DNA of 64,000 nt from the NCBI RefSeq assembly GCF_014841615.1, contig NZ_JACYUG010000015.1, positions 1-64,000 on the forward strand. The letters run 5' to 3'. The first letter of the stretch is position 1, and each line of letters begins with the position of its first letter. Of this stretch, positions 53,773-63,603 are shown piece by piece. The notes under the pieces are model-generated. The model saw only the letters and a program-made list of their open reading frames with translations. It was not told where the DNA came from and did no database searches. Position numbers and translations under genes: made by a program. The DNA comes from Sphingomonas sp. CFBP 8760 (GTDB lineage: Bacteria; Pseudomonadota; Alphaproteobacteria; Sphingomonadales; Sphingomonadaceae).

Positions 53773-54207
53773 ATGCGGACAACATCACGGATCATCGCAT
53801 CGGTCGCGATGCTGGCGGCGTCACCGGTCGCGGCGCAGGACAAGGCGGTGCAGGCGCTGGTCGACCGGTTCGAGGACGCGCGCACGCGGTTCGATCCGGT
53901 CGCGCTCGCCGCGACGCTGGCACCGGATTACGAGGAAATCTCGCCGGTCGGCACCGTCGATCCGCGCGCGGCGGTGCTGGGCTTCTACGCCCCCGCCGCG
54001 CGCCGGCCGGCACCGGCGATGACCGCCGACGATACGGTCGTGCGCGCCGGCGGCGACATGGCGCTGGTCACGCGCCGCCAATCCTTCATGCTGCCCGGCG
54101 GGATCACCCGGTCGATCCGCGTCCGCTATGTCGCGCGGCGGGCCGGCGGCCGCTGGCAATTGCTGTCCGCGCAATACACCCCGATCCCGCCCGCCCCGGC
54201 GCGATAG
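53773..54207 (+). CDS. Exported NTF2-like (SnoaL/DUF4440-type) protein
   Basis: This 144-residue protein has a signal peptide (MRTTSRIIASVAMLAASPVA, ending AAQ) and an NTF2-like cone fold: ALVDRFEDARTRFDPVALAA, TLAPDYEEISPVGTVDPRAA, and the paired strands GGDMALVTRRQSFMLPGG and VRYVARRAGGRWQLLSAQYT. Members bind small ligands or act as isomerase-like or accessory proteins; function here is unknown. The ATG is preceded by a purine-rich AGGGGGGAACAGG run. It lies between repeat-rich sequences and is transcribed toward hppA. Confidence 0.75.
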   Translation: MRTTSRIIASVAMLAASPVAAQDKAVQALVDRFEDARTRFDPVALAATLAPDYEEISPVGTVDPRAAVLGFYAPAARRPAPAMTADDTVVRAGGDMALVTRRQSFMLPGGITRSIRVRYVARRAGGRWQLLSAQYTPIPPAPAR

Positions 54208-54246
54208 GGAAGGATGTCACCGCCCCGACCCGTCCCGCCCGCCTCC

Positions 54247-54320
54247 CGTCATGGCGGGCGCAGCGAAGCAATCCATCGCCCGGTGCGTGACGCCCCCGAT
54301 TGCGTCGCCACGCTCGCAAC
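54247..54320. repeat. Palindromic repeat fragment, degenerate copy 4
   Basis: CGTCATGGCGGGCGCAGCGA then AGCAATCCAT forms a good left arm, but the spacer and right arm (GATTGCGTCGCCACGCTCGC) are altered. It lies in the 201-base gap between the NTF2-like gene and hppA. Confidence 0.65.
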
Positions 54321-54408
54321 AAGCCCGTCGTAACGGGGCGGACAACAGGGCGCCCGACCCCCTGTAGGATGCGACTTTCGTGACTTTCCGGTGTGACTTT
54401 CCGGCCCC

Positions 54409-56574
54409 CTACACCCCCGTCGACAGCACCGCCAGCAACAGCAACGCGACGATATTCGTGATCTTTATCATGGGGTTGACCGCCGGGCCGGCGGTGTCCT
54501 TGTACGGATCGCCCACCGTGTCGCCGGTCACCGCCGCCTTGTGCGCCGCCGATCCCTTGCCGCCGTGATTGCCGTCCTCGATATATTTCTTGGCATTGTC
54601 CCACGCGCCGCCGCCGCTGGTCATCGAAATCGCGACGAACAGCCCCGACACGATCACCCCCAGCAGCATCGCCCCCAGCGCCGCGAAGCCCGATGCCTGC
54701 CCCGCCACCGCGGTGATCACGAAGTACAACACGATCGGGGAGGCGACCGGCAACAGCGACGGCACGATCATCTCGCGGATCGCGGCGCGCGTCACCAGAT
54801 CGACGGTGCGGCCGTAATCGGGGCGGCTGGTGCCCGCCATGATGCCGGGATTGTCGCGGAACTGCCCGCGCACCTCCTCCACCACCGCGCCCGCCGCGCG
54901 GCCGACCGCGGTCATCCCGAACGCCCCGAACAGATAGGGCAGCAGCGCACCCAGCAGCAGCCCGACGATCACATACGGGTTGGACAGGCTGAAATCGACC
55001 GTCACGTCGGGGAAATAGGTCTGCAGATCGGTGGTGTACGCCCCGAACAGCACCAGCGCGGCGAGCCCGGCCGATCCGATCGCATAGCCCTTGGTCACCG
55101 CCTTGGTGGTGTTGCCCACCGCGTCCAGCGCATCGGTGCGCGCCCGCACATCGTCGGGCAGGCCCGCCATCTCGGCGATGCCGCCCGCATTGTCGGTGAC
55201 GGGGCCGTAGGCGTCCAGCGCCACCACCATCCCCGCCAGCGCCAGCATCGCGGTGGCGGCGAAGGCGATGCCGATGATCCCCGCCAGCTGATAGGTGGCG
55301 ACCACCGCCACCACGATCACCAGCGTCGGCAATGCGGTCGATTCCAGCGAGATCGCCAGCCCCTGGATCACGTTGGTGCCGTGCCCCGTCTCTGATGCCT
55401 TGGCGATCGATCGGACCGGGCGGTAATTGGTGCCGGTGTAATATTCGGTGATCCACACGATCAGCCCGGTGACGGCCAGCCCGATCAACATGCACCAGAA
55501 CAGGTCCATGCCCGTGAAGCGCGCGCCCACCGTCTGCGCCCCCACCGTCAGGTCGTCACCGCCCGCATCCAGGAAGCCCGCGCCGCCGATCACCGCGTTC
55601 ATGTCGCCCAATGTCCACTGCGTCGCCCCGTAGATCGCCGGGATCGACAGCAGCGCCGTCGTCCAGAATCCCTTGTACAGCGCGCCCATGATGCTGCCCC
55701 CCTTTCCATTTTTTATGGGGCCCAGCCGCACCGCATAGGTGCCGATGATCGACGTGATGATGCACACGCCCCCCACCGCCAGCGGCAGCGTCATCAGCCG
55801 CATCAGGTCGGCGGCGTCGGTGCGGATCAGCAGCGCGATCGAGATCATCGTCACGCCCAGCGTCACCACATAGGTTTCGAACAGGTCGGCGGCCATGCCC
55901 GCGCAGTCGCCGACATTGTCGCCGACGTTATCGGCGATCACCGCGGGGTTGCGGGGATCGTCCTCGGGGATGCCCGCCTCCACCTTGCCGACCAGATCGG
56001 CGCCGACATCGGCCGCCTTGGTGAAGATGCCGCCGCCCAGCCGCGCGAAGATCGAGATCAGGGACGCGCCGAACGCCAGCGCGGTCAGCGCCTCCACGAT
56101 CACCCGGTCGCCCGGTGCCAGTCCCGATGGCCCGGTCAGATACCAGAAGAAGGATGCGATCGACAGCAGCCCCAGCCCCGCCACCAGCATCCCCGTCACC
56201 GCGCCGGACCGGAACGCGGTGGTCAGGCCGCCCTGCAGCGAGGTCCGCGCCGCCTCCGCCGTCCGCACGTTGGCGCGTACCGAGATGTTCATCCCGACAT
56301 AGCCCGCCACGCCCGACAGCATCGCGCCGATCACGAAGCCGATCGTCGAAATCCACCCCAGCGTCACCGCCAGGATCGCGGCGACCACGCAGCCGACGAT
56401 CGCGATGGTGGTGTATTGCCGGCCCAGATACGCCTTGGCGCCTTCCTGGATCGCGGCGGCGATGTCCTGCATCCGGGCATCGCCCGCGGGCTGGCGCAGG
56501 ATCTGCGCGCTGGTGAAGATACCGTAGACCACGGCGATGACACCGCAGATCATGGCGAGATAGACCGTCGTCAT
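54409..56574 (-). CDS. hppA: Membrane-bound proton-translocating pyrophosphatase
   Basis: This 721-residue protein has about 16 membrane helices and the pyrophosphate-binding [11 protein letters not shown] (DX7KXE) motif with [19 protein letters not shown] following, and a second acidic site in [18 protein letters not shown]. The [10 protein letters not shown] sequence carries Lys where K+-dependent enzymes have Ala, so it should be a K+-independent H+ pump. It uses PPi hydrolysis to move protons across the inner membrane. The ATG at 56574 follows GGAGAAGGAGCAGCGG. It is the third gene after nusB and thiL on this strand. Confidence 0.95.
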   Translation of the reverse strand: MTTVYLAMICGVIAVVYGIFTSAQILRQPAGDARMQDIAAAIQEGAKAYLGRQYTTIAIVGCVVAAILAVTLGWISTIGFVIGAMLSGVAGYVGMNISVRANVRTAEAARTSLQGGLTTAFRSGAVTGMLVAGLGLLSIASFFWYLTGPSGLAPGDRVIVEALTALAFGASLISIFARLGGGIFTKAADVGADLVGKVEAGIPEDDPRNPAVIADNVGDNVGDCAGMAADLFETYVVTLGVTMISIALLIRTDAADLMRLMTLPLAVGGVCIITSIIGTYAVRLGPIKNGKGGSIMGALYKGFWTTALLSIPAIYGATQWTLGDMNAVIGGAGFLDAGGDDLTVGAQTVGARFTGMDLFWCMLIGLAVTGLIVWITEYYTGTNYRPVRSIAKASETGHGTNVIQGLAISLESTALPTLVIVVAVVATYQLAGIIGIAFAATAMLALAGMVVALDAYGPVTDNAGGIAEMAGLPDDVRARTDALDAVGNTTKAVTKGYAIGSAGLAALVLFGAYTTDLQTYFPDVTVDFSLSNPYVIVGLLLGALLPYLFGAFGMTAVGRAAGAVVEEVRGQFRDNPGIMAGTSRPDYGRTVDLVTRAAIREMIVPSLLPVASPIVLYFVITAVAGQASGFAALGAMLLGVIVSGLFVAISMTSGGGAWDNAKKYIEDGNHGGKGSAAHKAAVTGDTVGDPYKDTAGPAVNPMIKITNIVALLLLAVLSTGV

Positions 56575-56663
56575 CCGCTGCTCCTTCTCCTGCCCGCGAT
56601 CCGCCATCGTGGGCGAGTCCGTCGGGATCGCGGAAGGTTATCCCTTTCGAAGGTCTGCGCAAG

Positions 56664-57584
56664 TCAAACGGCGGCGCCATGTTCCCAGCCGATCCGCGCC
56701 GGCAGCGGAACGGGTTCGCCGCCATGATGCAGCGTCAGCCCGGCCCCCGCCGCCAGCGTGCCGATGCGCGTGACGGGCAGGGCATCGGGCAGGGGCGGCG
56801 GCATCCAGTCGGGATCGGCGGCGAACAGCAGTTCGTAATCGTCCCCCGCGGTCGCCGCCGCCAGCCGGTCGTCGCGGTCCCCGCCCTGCCACCCGACATA
56901 GGCCGCCGACAGCGGCACCGCACCCAGATCGACCGTCACCGCCAGCCCGCTGGCCGCCGCGATCCGCGCCGCATCGATCAGCAGTCCGTCAGACACGTCC
57001 GCCATTGCGTGGACATAGGGCGCGATCACCCGCCCCGCCGCCAGTCGCGGCTGCGGCCGGCGATACGCATCGCGCAAGGTCGCCGGCCCGTCCGCCCCTT
57101 GCGCGATGGCCAGCCCCGCGCCGGCATCGCCGATCGTCCCCGTCACCCACAGCGCATCGCCCGCCCGTGCCCCGGTGCGGGACGGGGCGGGCGCATCGCG
57201 GCCGATCGCGGTGCAGCTCAGCACCCGCGCCGCGCCCGGCGGCAGCGACACGGTGTCGCCCCCGATCAGCGGCACCGCGAACGCCGCCAGCACCGCGCGC
57301 AGCCCGTCGAGGAACCCGCGATCCCAGCCATCCTCCGACAGCGGCACGTTGAGCATCACCCCCTCGACCGCCGCACCCTTGGCGGCCAGATCGGACAGGT
57401 TCACCGCCACCAGTTTCCACGCCACATCGGCGGCGGGATCGGTGGCGAGGAAATGCACCCCCTCCACCAGCGTATCGGTGGTCAGCACGAAGCCACCGAC
57501 CACCGCCGCATCGTCCCGCAATCCCCGCGCACCGGGATGCAGGGGCAGGGTACGGAGCGCGGCCAGGAATTCGGGTTCGTTCAC
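56664..57584 (-). CDS. thiL: Thiamine-monophosphate kinase
   Basis: This 306-residue enzyme phosphorylates thiamine monophosphate to the active diphosphate. It has the PurM-like fold signatures RDDAAVVGGFVLTTDTLVEG, HFLATDPAADVAWKLVAVNL, SDLAAKGA, DGLRAVLAAFAVPLIGGDTV and MADVSDGLLIDAARIAAASG. The GTG at 57584 is chosen because it follows AAGGGGGAAGCGA; the open frame goes 15 codons further without homology. It stands between nusB and hppA. No thiamine-pyrophosphate riboswitch is visible upstream. Confidence 0.92.
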   Translation of the reverse strand: MNEPEFLAALRTLPLHPGARGLRDDAAVVGGFVLTTDTLVEGVHFLATDPAADVAWKLVAVNLSDLAAKGAAVEGVMLNVPLSEDGWDRGFLDGLRAVLAAFAVPLIGGDTVSLPPGAARVLSCTAIGRDAPAPSRTGARAGDALWVTGTIGDAGAGLAIAQGADGPATLRDAYRRPQPRLAAGRVIAPYVHAMADVSDGLLIDAARIAAASGLAVTVDLGAVPLSAAYVGWQGGDRDDRLAAATAGDDYELLFAADPDWMPPPLPDALPVTRIGTLAAGAGLTLHHGGEPVPLPARIGWEHGAAV

Positions 57585-57705
57585 TCGCTTCCCCCTTTCC
57601 GCCACCCGCACACGAAAAGCGTCCGCCAACCATCATACGCCCTCCCGGCGGAGGCCGGGGTGATGGCAAGGCATCTCATGCCGATCGGGGTTCGAACGGC
57701 AATGC

Positions 57706-58161
57706 TCAGGAACGCGCCTCCTTGGCGATCGCATCGAGCAACCCGTTCACGAAGCCCGATTCGCGCTTCTCGTAGAAGGCATGGGCGACATCGACATATT
57801 CGCTGATGACCGCGCCGACCGGCACGTCGCCCCGCGCCAGCAGTTCGTAGGTGCCGGCACGCAGGATCGCCTTCATCGGCTTGTCGAGCCGCACGAGCGT
57901 CCAGCCCGTCGCCAGCTTCCCCTCGATCAGCAGGTCGATCTCGCCGGCACGCGCGGTCGCGCCCTTGACCAGATCGTCGAAGAAATCGACGTCCGCTTCG
58001 GCATATTCGACATCCTCGATCGTCGCGCCGATCCGGTGCTGGTGGAATTCATGCAGGAGAGAGGGGATCGCCGTCCCCTCCATCTCATGCTGATACAGCG
58101 CCTGGACGGCGGCAAGACGGGCGGCGGCACGCGCCTTAGTACGGGCAGAGGTACGAGACAT
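57706..58161 (-). CDS. nusB: Transcription antitermination factor NusB
   Basis: This 151-residue all-helical protein matches NusB: ARTKARAAARLAAVQALYQH at the N-terminus, DVEYAEADVDFFDDLVKGAT, RLDKPMKAILRAGTYELLAR and VAHAFYEKRESGFVNGLLDA at the end. NusB binds boxA RNA with NusE (S10) and helps antitermination of rRNA operons. The Ser/Thr/Arg start MSRTSARTKAR is normal for alphaproteobacteria. thiL follows 121 bases later on the same strand, a common alphaproteobacterial arrangement. Confidence 0.95.
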   Translation of the reverse strand: MSRTSARTKARAAARLAAVQALYQHEMEGTAIPSLLHEFHQHRIGATIEDVEYAEADVDFFDDLVKGATARAGEIDLLIEGKLATGWTLVRLDKPMKAILRAGTYELLARGDVPVGAVISEYVDVAHAFYEKRESGFVNGLLDAIAKEARS

Positions 58162-58257
58162 GCAGGTGCCTGTAGGCGGATGCGGCGGACGTGTCAGCCC
58201 CGGCCGACACCGCTAAAAATGCCGCCGGTCGTCGTCGATGCCGGCCGACGCCATCGG

Positions 58258-60081
58258 CTATGCGCCGATCGGCGAAGAAAGGACGGCAGGCCGTGGCCGT
58301 GCGGCGGCGGGCACGGCCGGGGAAGCTGAAAGGGAGTGACGGGGGGCGGGGCGTCGCGCCGTGGTCGGACCGGTGACGAAACGGCCGGCATGCTCGGCAA
58401 GCTGCCCGACCTCACCCGCCAGATTACGCGCGGCGGCCGAGGTTTCCTCGACCATCGCGGCGTTCTGCTGGGTGGACCGGTCCATCGTCCCGATCGCCGC
58501 CGAGATCTGGGTGATCGCCGCCGACTGTGCCTGATTGTCCGCCGCCATCGTCGCCAGCAGTTCGTGGACCTGCGCCACGTCGCCCGAGATGTTGGCGAGT
58601 GCCCCGTCGACCTTGGTCACCGCCTCGACCGCGGTGATGATATCGGTTTGTGTCACCGTCAACTGGTCACGCGCGCGCTTGGCTTCCTCTTCGGCGCGCA
58701 TCGCCAGTGCCGACACCAGATCGGCCACCACCGCGAAGCCACGCCCGGCATCCCCCGCCCGGCCGGCCTCGACTGCGGCATTCATCGCCAGCACCCGCGT
58801 CTGGAACGCGATCTTGTCGAGTCCCTCAATCACCGAATCGATACCCTTGGCGCTGTCGGATACCCGGCCCATCGCCTGCACCGCCTCGTCCGCCACCGCA
58901 CGGCCGCCACCGACCGTGGCGATCGCCTGATCGGCGCGATCGACGGTACGGCCGGCTGCGACGGCGGACGCCTTCAGCCGATCGTCGATCTGCGCGATCG
59001 ATGCCGTTGTCTCCTCCAGTGAGGCGGCATTGCTTTCGGTGCGGCGCGCGAGGTCTTCGGAGGCCTGCGCGATCTCGCCAGAACCGGTGCGGATCGCGGT
59101 CGCGCTGTCCGATACCTTGCCGATCAGGTCACGCAGGTTGGTCAGGGCTGCATTGAAATCATGTCGGACGGGTTCGTATTCGGTGGGAAACGCATCGACC
59201 AGCTTATGGGTGAGATCGCCGTTGGCGATCGCGCCGATCGCGAGGCGCAGGTCGCCCGTCACCTGGCGTACCGTCGCGGCGTCCCGTTCCTCGGCACGGC
59301 TGCGCTCGGCCGCATGGGCGCGGAACACCTCGCACGCGCGGGCCATGCGACCGATTTCGTCCTGCTGCTCCTGATAGGGGATCGCGGTGTCTTCCCGGTT
59401 GCAGGCCAGCGCGTCCATCGTGGCGGCCAGATGGTGGATCGGCTGGCTGATGCTGCGGCGCGATACGATGAAGGTGAACAGCCACACCCCGGCCACCGCC
59501 ACACCGATCAGGATCGACACGATCTGCGCGATCCGGTTGGCTTCCTCCGCATGGCGCGTCACCTGACCGGCGATCTTCAGCTGTTCGTCGACCAGTTCGC
59601 CGATCGCGGCGGAAACCGGATCGATCGAGGGATAGAGTCGGTCGACGACGAACGTGTCCAGCCCGGCCCGGTCGGTCTGGCGCAGGATGCGCTGCAACCT
59701 GTCGAGGTCCGCATCGGCCACCGCCATCGTCCGTCGGGCCGTTTCCTTCAGCCGTTCTTCACGGCCGGTGATCGACGTCGCCGTATAGCTGCGCCAATGG
59801 GTATCGATCCGGGCGCGGCCCTCCGCGACCGACCGGCCGGCCTCCGCCCAGGTCATGCCGCCGTTGCGGGCCTTGTGCGATGCGTCGACGATCGTCACGG
59901 CATAGGCATCGGCGATGATCTTCAGGTCGCGCATCGGCTCGATGCGATCCACCAGCAGCGTCTGGAACGCTGCCTGATTGCGGACCAGCCCGACCTGCAA
60001 CATGGCCAGCATCGCCACGAACGCCACCGCAAACAGGCTCAGGCAAAGGAGCAGTTTTGCTCTGATGGTATAACGCGACAT
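58258..60081 (-). CDS. Methyl-accepting chemotaxis protein
   Basis: This 607-residue receptor has a membrane segment at ~9-31, a periplasmic four-helix-bundle-type sensor (~32-183), a second membrane segment (~184-206), HAMP (~207-260) and a long signalling coiled coil. The signalling hairpin tip reads [20 protein letters not shown] then [11 protein letters not shown], with the central E/R pattern typical of the MCP tip. The C-terminus is basic, without an NWETF-like CheR tether. The ligand cannot be inferred. GGGGGATCG precedes the ATG. No other chemotaxis genes are in the window. Confidence 0.93.
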   Translation of the reverse strand: MSRYTIRAKLLLCLSLFAVAFVAMLAMLQVGLVRNQAAFQTLLVDRIEPMRDLKIIADAYAVTIVDASHKARNGGMTWAEAGRSVAEGRARIDTHWRSYTATSITGREERLKETARRTMAVADADLDRLQRILRQTDRAGLDTFVVDRLYPSIDPVSAAIGELVDEQLKIAGQVTRHAEEANRIAQIVSILIGVAVAGVWLFTFIVSRRSISQPIHHLAATMDALACNREDTAIPYQEQQDEIGRMARACEVFRAHAAERSRAEERDAATVRQVTGDLRLAIGAIANGDLTHKLVDAFPTEYEPVRHDFNAALTNLRDLIGKVSDSATAIRTGSGEIAQASEDLARRTESNAASLEETTASIAQIDDRLKASAVAAGRTVDRADQAIATVGGGRAVADEAVQAMGRVSDSAKGIDSVIEGLDKIAFQTRVLAMNAAVEAGRAGDAGRGFAVVADLVSALAMRAEEEAKRARDQLTVTQTDIITAVEAVTKVDGALANISGDVAQVHELLATMAADNQAQSAAITQISAAIGTMDRSTQQNAAMVEETSAAARNLAGEVGQLAEHAGRFVTGPTTARRPAPRHSLSASPAVPAAARPRPAVLSSPIGA

Positions 60082-60111
60082 CGATCCCCCGGGCAGTCCT
60101 TGGATCGATCC

Positions 60112-60117
60112 ATTATA
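60112..60117 (-). promoter_or_regulatory. Possible -10 element of the MCP gene
   Basis: TATAAT on the minus strand lies 30 bases before the MCP ATG, giving a short leader. No convincing -35 hexamer was found at 16-18 bases, so this may be an extended or activator-dependent promoter, or chance. Confidence 0.3.
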
Positions 60118-60218
60118 GGTGGGTTAGCCACCATTTGTTCGGGTTCAAACCACATCGGCTGTTTTGGTGGAATTGCCGCCTCGTCATCTGCGGTAGTGAT
60201 CGACAGGCGCGGTGATCC

Positions 60219-61514
60219 CTACCGGTTCAGTCGCAACCGCAACGCTACCGATCGCGCGTGCGCCGGCAGGCCCTCCGCTTCCGCCAGCGCCACCGTTGCC
60301 GGACCCAGTTCGGCGAGCGCGGTTTCATCCAGGCCCAGGAAGCTGGTGCGCTTCATGAAGTCCAGCACTGACAGGCCGCTGGCGAAGCGGGCGCGGCGGC
60401 CGGTGGGGAGGACGTGGTTGGGGCCGGCGACGTAATCGCCGATCGCCTCGGGCGTGTGGCGGCCGAGGAACACGCTGCCGGCATGGCGCACCCGGTCGAA
60501 CAGCGCCTGCGGCTCGTCCACCGCCAGTTGCAGGTGTTCGGGGGCGAGGCGGTCGACCAGCGGCATTGCCGCCGCCAGGGTCGGCACGACGACGATCGCG
60601 CCGTTCGCTTCCCACGCGATCCGCGCCACCGCGCCGGTCGCCAGCGTATCCAGTTGCCGTTCCACCGCGGCGGCGACCGCATCGGCATAGGCGCCGTCGT
60701 CGGTGAACAGGATCGACTGCGTCGTCACGTCGTGCTCGGCTTGGCTGAGCAGGTCGGCGGCGGTCCATTCCGGGTCGTTCAGCGCATCGGCGACGACCAC
60801 GATCTCCGATGGCCCCGCCACCATGTCGATGCCGACGACGCCGTAAAGCTGGCGCTTGGCCTCCGCCACCCACGCGTTGCCGGGGCCGGTGACGACATCG
60901 ACGGGCGCGATGTCACCCGCGCCATAGGCCAGCGCGGCGATCCCCTGCGCGCCGCCGATCCGCCATATCTCGTCGATCCCCGCCAGATGCGCGGCGGCGA
61001 GGACCAGATGATTGATCTGCCCGTCCGGCGTCGGCGTCACCATCGCCAGCCGGCCGACGCCCGCCACTTTGGCCGGGATCGCGTTCATCAGCAGCGACGA
61101 GGGATAGGCGGCGCGTCCGCCCGGCACGTACAGCCCCGCCGCGTCCACCGGCCGCCACCGCGCGCCGAGGCGGACCCCGGCCGCGTCGACATAATCGGTG
61201 TCGGCGGGCTTCTGTCGCTCGTGATAGGCGCGGATGCGGGTGGCGGCGAGATCGAGCGCGCGGGCCAGACCGGGTTCCAGCGCCGTATAGGCGGCGGCAC
61301 ATTCGGCGGGATCGACCCGCCAGCCGGTGGTGTCGAGATCGTGGCGGTCGAGCCGCAGCGTCAGGTCGCGCACCGCCGCCGCCCCGCGCGTGCGCACATC
61401 GGCGACGATCGCGGCGACATCGCGCGCGACATCGGTGGAGGATTCGCGGCGATCCTCGACCAACGCAGTGAAGGCGTCGGCGAAGCCCGGCGCGGCGGCG
61501 TCGAGGCGGATCAT
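60219..61514 (-). CDS. hisD: Histidinol dehydrogenase
   Basis: This 431-residue enzyme performs the last two oxidations of histidine biosynthesis (histidinol to histidine). Recognisable are [81 protein letters not shown] (zinc ligands), and the catalytic APEHLQLAV and GPNHVLPTG. The ATG at 61514 overlaps the hisG stop as ATGA, so the two are translationally coupled. A longer open frame upstream merely runs through hisG in another register. Confidence 0.96.
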   Translation of the reverse strand: MIRLDAAAPGFADAFTALVEDRRESSTDVARDVAAIVADVRTRGAAAVRDLTLRLDRHDLDTTGWRVDPAECAAAYTALEPGLARALDLAATRIRAYHERQKPADTDYVDAAGVRLGARWRPVDAAGLYVPGGRAAYPSSLLMNAIPAKVAGVGRLAMVTPTPDGQINHLVLAAAHLAGIDEIWRIGGAQGIAALAYGAGDIAPVDVVTGPGNAWVAEAKRQLYGVVGIDMVAGPSEIVVVADALNDPEWTAADLLSQAEHDVTTQSILFTDDGAYADAVAAAVERQLDTLATGAVARIAWEANGAIVVVPTLAAAMPLVDRLAPEHLQLAVDEPQALFDRVRHAGSVFLGRHTPEAIGDYVAGPNHVLPTGRRARFASGLSVLDFMKRTSFLGLDETALAELGPATVALAEAEGLPAHARSVALRLRLNR

Positions 61515-62188
61515 GCCGCCACCTGCTTGTCCGAGACGATGCGGCGGAACGCCTCGACCAGCGGCACCACGTCGCCGCGCGTCTTCATGGCGGCGCGGTT
61601 CACGACCAGGCGACTGGTCACGTCCATGATCCGCTCCACCTCGACCAGCCCGTTCTCCTTCAGCGTGCGGCCCGACGAGACGAGGTCGACGATGCGGGGC
61701 GCGAGGCCGAGGGTGGGCGCCAGTTCCATCGCGCCGTTCAGCTTGACGCATTCCGCCTGTACGCCGCGCCGCGCGAAATGGCTTTGGGTGACGTGCGGAT
61801 ATTTGGTCGCGACGCGGACATGGCTCCACCCGCGCGGATCGTCCCGCGCCGCCAGCGCGACCGGTTCGGCCACCGACAGACGGCAGTGCCCGATGCCGAG
61901 ATCGACCGGCGCGTACAGTTCGGAATAGGCGAATTCCGCCAGCACATCGGACCCGACGATGCCCAGTTGCGCGGCGCCGTGCGCGACGAAGGTGGCGACG
62001 TCGAACGCGCGGACGCGGATCAGCTCGATCGCCGGATCGTCGGTGGCGAAGCGCAGCGCGCGGCTGTCCTCGTCCGAAAACGCGGCTTCCGGATGGATGC
62101 CGGCGGCGGCCAGCAGCGGCAGCGCCTCGGACAGGATGCGCCCCTTGGGCACGGCGATGATGAGCGGGCGGGGCACGGTATCGGACAC
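61511..62188 (-). CDS. hisG: ATP phosphoribosyltransferase, short form
   Basis: This 225-residue enzyme starts histidine biosynthesis by joining ATP to PRPP. It has [59 protein letters not shown] and the PRPP-loop [16 protein letters not shown]. It lacks the regulatory C-terminal domain, so it is the HisGS type that needs a HisZ partner, not seen here. The start proposed is the GTG at 62188 ([18 protein letters not shown] in the frame), with a weak AAGG site; a more upstream start at 62224 is possible. Confidence 0.93.
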   Translation of the reverse strand: MSDTVPRPLIIAVPKGRILSEALPLLAAAGIHPEAAFSDEDSRALRFATDDPAIELIRVRAFDVATFVAHGAAQLGIVGSDVLAEFAYSELYAPVDLGIGHCRLSVAEPVALAARDDPRGWSHVRVATKYPHVTQSHFARRGVQAECVKLNGAMELAPTLGLAPRIVDLVSSGRTLKENGLVEVERIMDVTSRLVVNRAAMKTRGDVVPLVEAFRRIVSDKQVAA

Positions 62189-62251
62189 GAGGGGGGCCTT
62201 ATCGGGACGGGCAGGGGGGCGCAATGTCGCGCCGTGTTGATGTTCCGTTAA

Positions 62252-62267
62252 CGTTCCACGTGGAACC
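62252..62267. promoter_or_regulatory. parS-like ParB binding site
   Basis: GTTCCACGTGGAAC at 62253-62266 is a perfect 14-bp palindrome. The bacterial parS consensus is TGTTNCACGTGNAACA; this site matches all but the two outermost bases. It lies in the 81-base gap between the hisG start and the hydrolase stop. Chromosomal parS sites usually cluster near the origin. Confidence 0.7.
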
Positions 62268-62269
62268 GC

Positions 62270-63148
62270 TCAGATATTCCATCGCCGCATCGCCGCCAGC
62301 ACCGCCGCCGGATTTTGCCAGGGTACGAAATGACCGGCATCGACGCGTTCGATCGTCAGGTCGGGCACCAGCGCGTCCAACCCCTCCAGTTGCATCGGCA
62401 GCAGTGCCTTGTCCTGCGTGCCCCATACCACCAGCGTCGGTTGCGTCACCGGCGGGAAGGCGGCGTCGAGAAAGGCGGGGCGGGGCGGCTCTTCCCCCGG
62501 CGCGGGAACGATGATCTGCGAGGCGCGGTACCAGTTGAGCATCGCGGTCATCGCGCCGGGCTGGCTCCATTCGTCCAGATACGCCGCCTTGTCCGCCCCG
62601 CCGATCGCGCCGGTGATGTGCTGCGCGAAGCTGGTCGCGAAGAAGCGTTCCAGCCCGGCGCCGACCAGCCCCTTGTCCAGCCCGGTGTCGCGGAACCGGG
62701 TGATGTACTGGCTGGCGGCACGCTGCGCCGGATCGTCGAACAGCGACCGCTGGAAGACCAGCGGATGCGGCGCGTTGACGATCACCAGCCGCCCGATCCG
62801 GTCGGGATGGCCGAGCGCCGCCATCCACGCCACCGCGCCGCCCCAGTCGTGCCCGACCAGCGTGAAGCGGCCGATCCTCAGTGCATCCGCCAGTGCCAGC
62901 AGATCGGCGACGATCCGGTCGGGGGCGTAATCTTCGACCCGCGGCGGCTTGGACGAACGGGCATAGCCGCGCTGGTCGGGTGCCACGACGCGGTGGTCGC
63001 GCGCCAGATCGGGGACGATGTCCCGCCATGTCCGATGCGATTCGGGAAAGCCGTGAAGCAGGATCACCACCGGCGCATCCTCCGGTCCGGCAAGCTGCAC
63101 GTCGAGTTCGACCCCGGTCGACAGGGCGATACGCGTGAGATCGGTCAT
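62270..63148 (-). CDS. Alpha/beta hydrolase, epoxide-hydrolase-like
   Basis: This 292-residue protein has the HGFPESHRTW motif (HGxP oxyanion, residues 32-35), GYARSSKP, the nucleophile elbow GHDWGG with Asp101, and a late WGTQDKALLP acid and AGHFVPWQNP His. An Asp nucleophile with HGFPES is typical of epoxide hydrolases and haloalkane dehalogenases. The ATG at 63148 follows GGAGAGACCCGC and overlaps the Nudix gene stop as ATGA. Its substrate is unknown. Confidence 0.9.
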   Translation of the reverse strand: MTDLTRIALSTGVELDVQLAGPEDAPVVILLHGFPESHRTWRDIVPDLARDHRVVAPDQRGYARSSKPPRVEDYAPDRIVADLLALADALRIGRFTLVGHDWGGAVAWMAALGHPDRIGRLVIVNAPHPLVFQRSLFDDPAQRAASQYITRFRDTGLDKGLVGAGLERFFATSFAQHITGAIGGADKAAYLDEWSQPGAMTAMLNWYRASQIIVPAPGEEPPRPAFLDAAFPPVTQPTLVVWGTQDKALLPMQLEGLDALVPDLTIERVDAGHFVPWQNPAAVLAAMRRWNI

Positions 63149-63603
63149 GCGGGTCTCTCCAAGGGGTCGGTGGCGGCAAGCAGGTCGAGCAGGTCGACCG
63201 GAAAGACCGGTTCGGGATGCGCCGCCACCTCGGCACGGGTGAACCAGCGCCACTGCGTCATGACCCGGCGTTCCAGCGGCGTGTGACCGGTGGTGACGAC
63301 CTCGTGCGCGTCGACATCGACGCGGAAGTAACGCTCGTCGGCATCGACATCCACGCCCTCCAGCGTCAGGAACGCGACCTGGCGGCGCGCGACCTCCGGC
63401 CCGCAGTCGCGCGACAGCCCGACCTCCTCCGCCAGTTCGCGCCGCGCCGCCTGTGCATAGGTTTCGCCGGGATCGACCGCGCCGCCCGGCGTCACCCAGA
63501 AGGGCGGGCGATCGGCGGGGTCGAACCGGAACAGCAGCACACGCCCCCGCCCGTCGACCAGCAGGATGCGCGCGGCGGGGCGGGAACGGCGGGGCACGGT
63601 CAT
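63145..63603 (-). CDS. Nudix hydrolase
   Basis: This 152-residue protein contains an exact Nudix box from Gly41 to Leu63 (GAVDPGETYAQAARRELAEE, then VGL), following GX5EX7REUXEEXGU, which binds Mg for hydrolysis of nucleoside diphosphate-linked compounds. The rest (ARILLVDGRGRVLLFRFDP) is the normal beta fold. It sits between the GST and hydrolase genes with ATGA overlaps at both ends. The precise substrate cannot be told. Confidence 0.93.
   Translation of the reverse strand: MTVPRRSRPAARILLVDGRGRVLLFRFDPADRPPFWVTPGGAVDPGETYAQAARRELAEEVGLSRDCGPEVARRQVAFLTLEGVDVDADERYFRVDVDAHEVVTTGHTPLERRVMTQWRWFTRAEVAAHPEPVFPVDLLDLLAATDPLERPA

Noticed and set aside
54371..54404. Short tandem GTGACTTTCCGG-like units after hppA
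   Set aside because: Only two to three imperfect units in a 34-base stretch; too short to claim a function.
56664..57705. A thiamine-pyrophosphate riboswitch before thiL
   Set aside because: The 121-base nusB-thiL gap lacks the conserved CTGAGA and ACCTGA-type elements.
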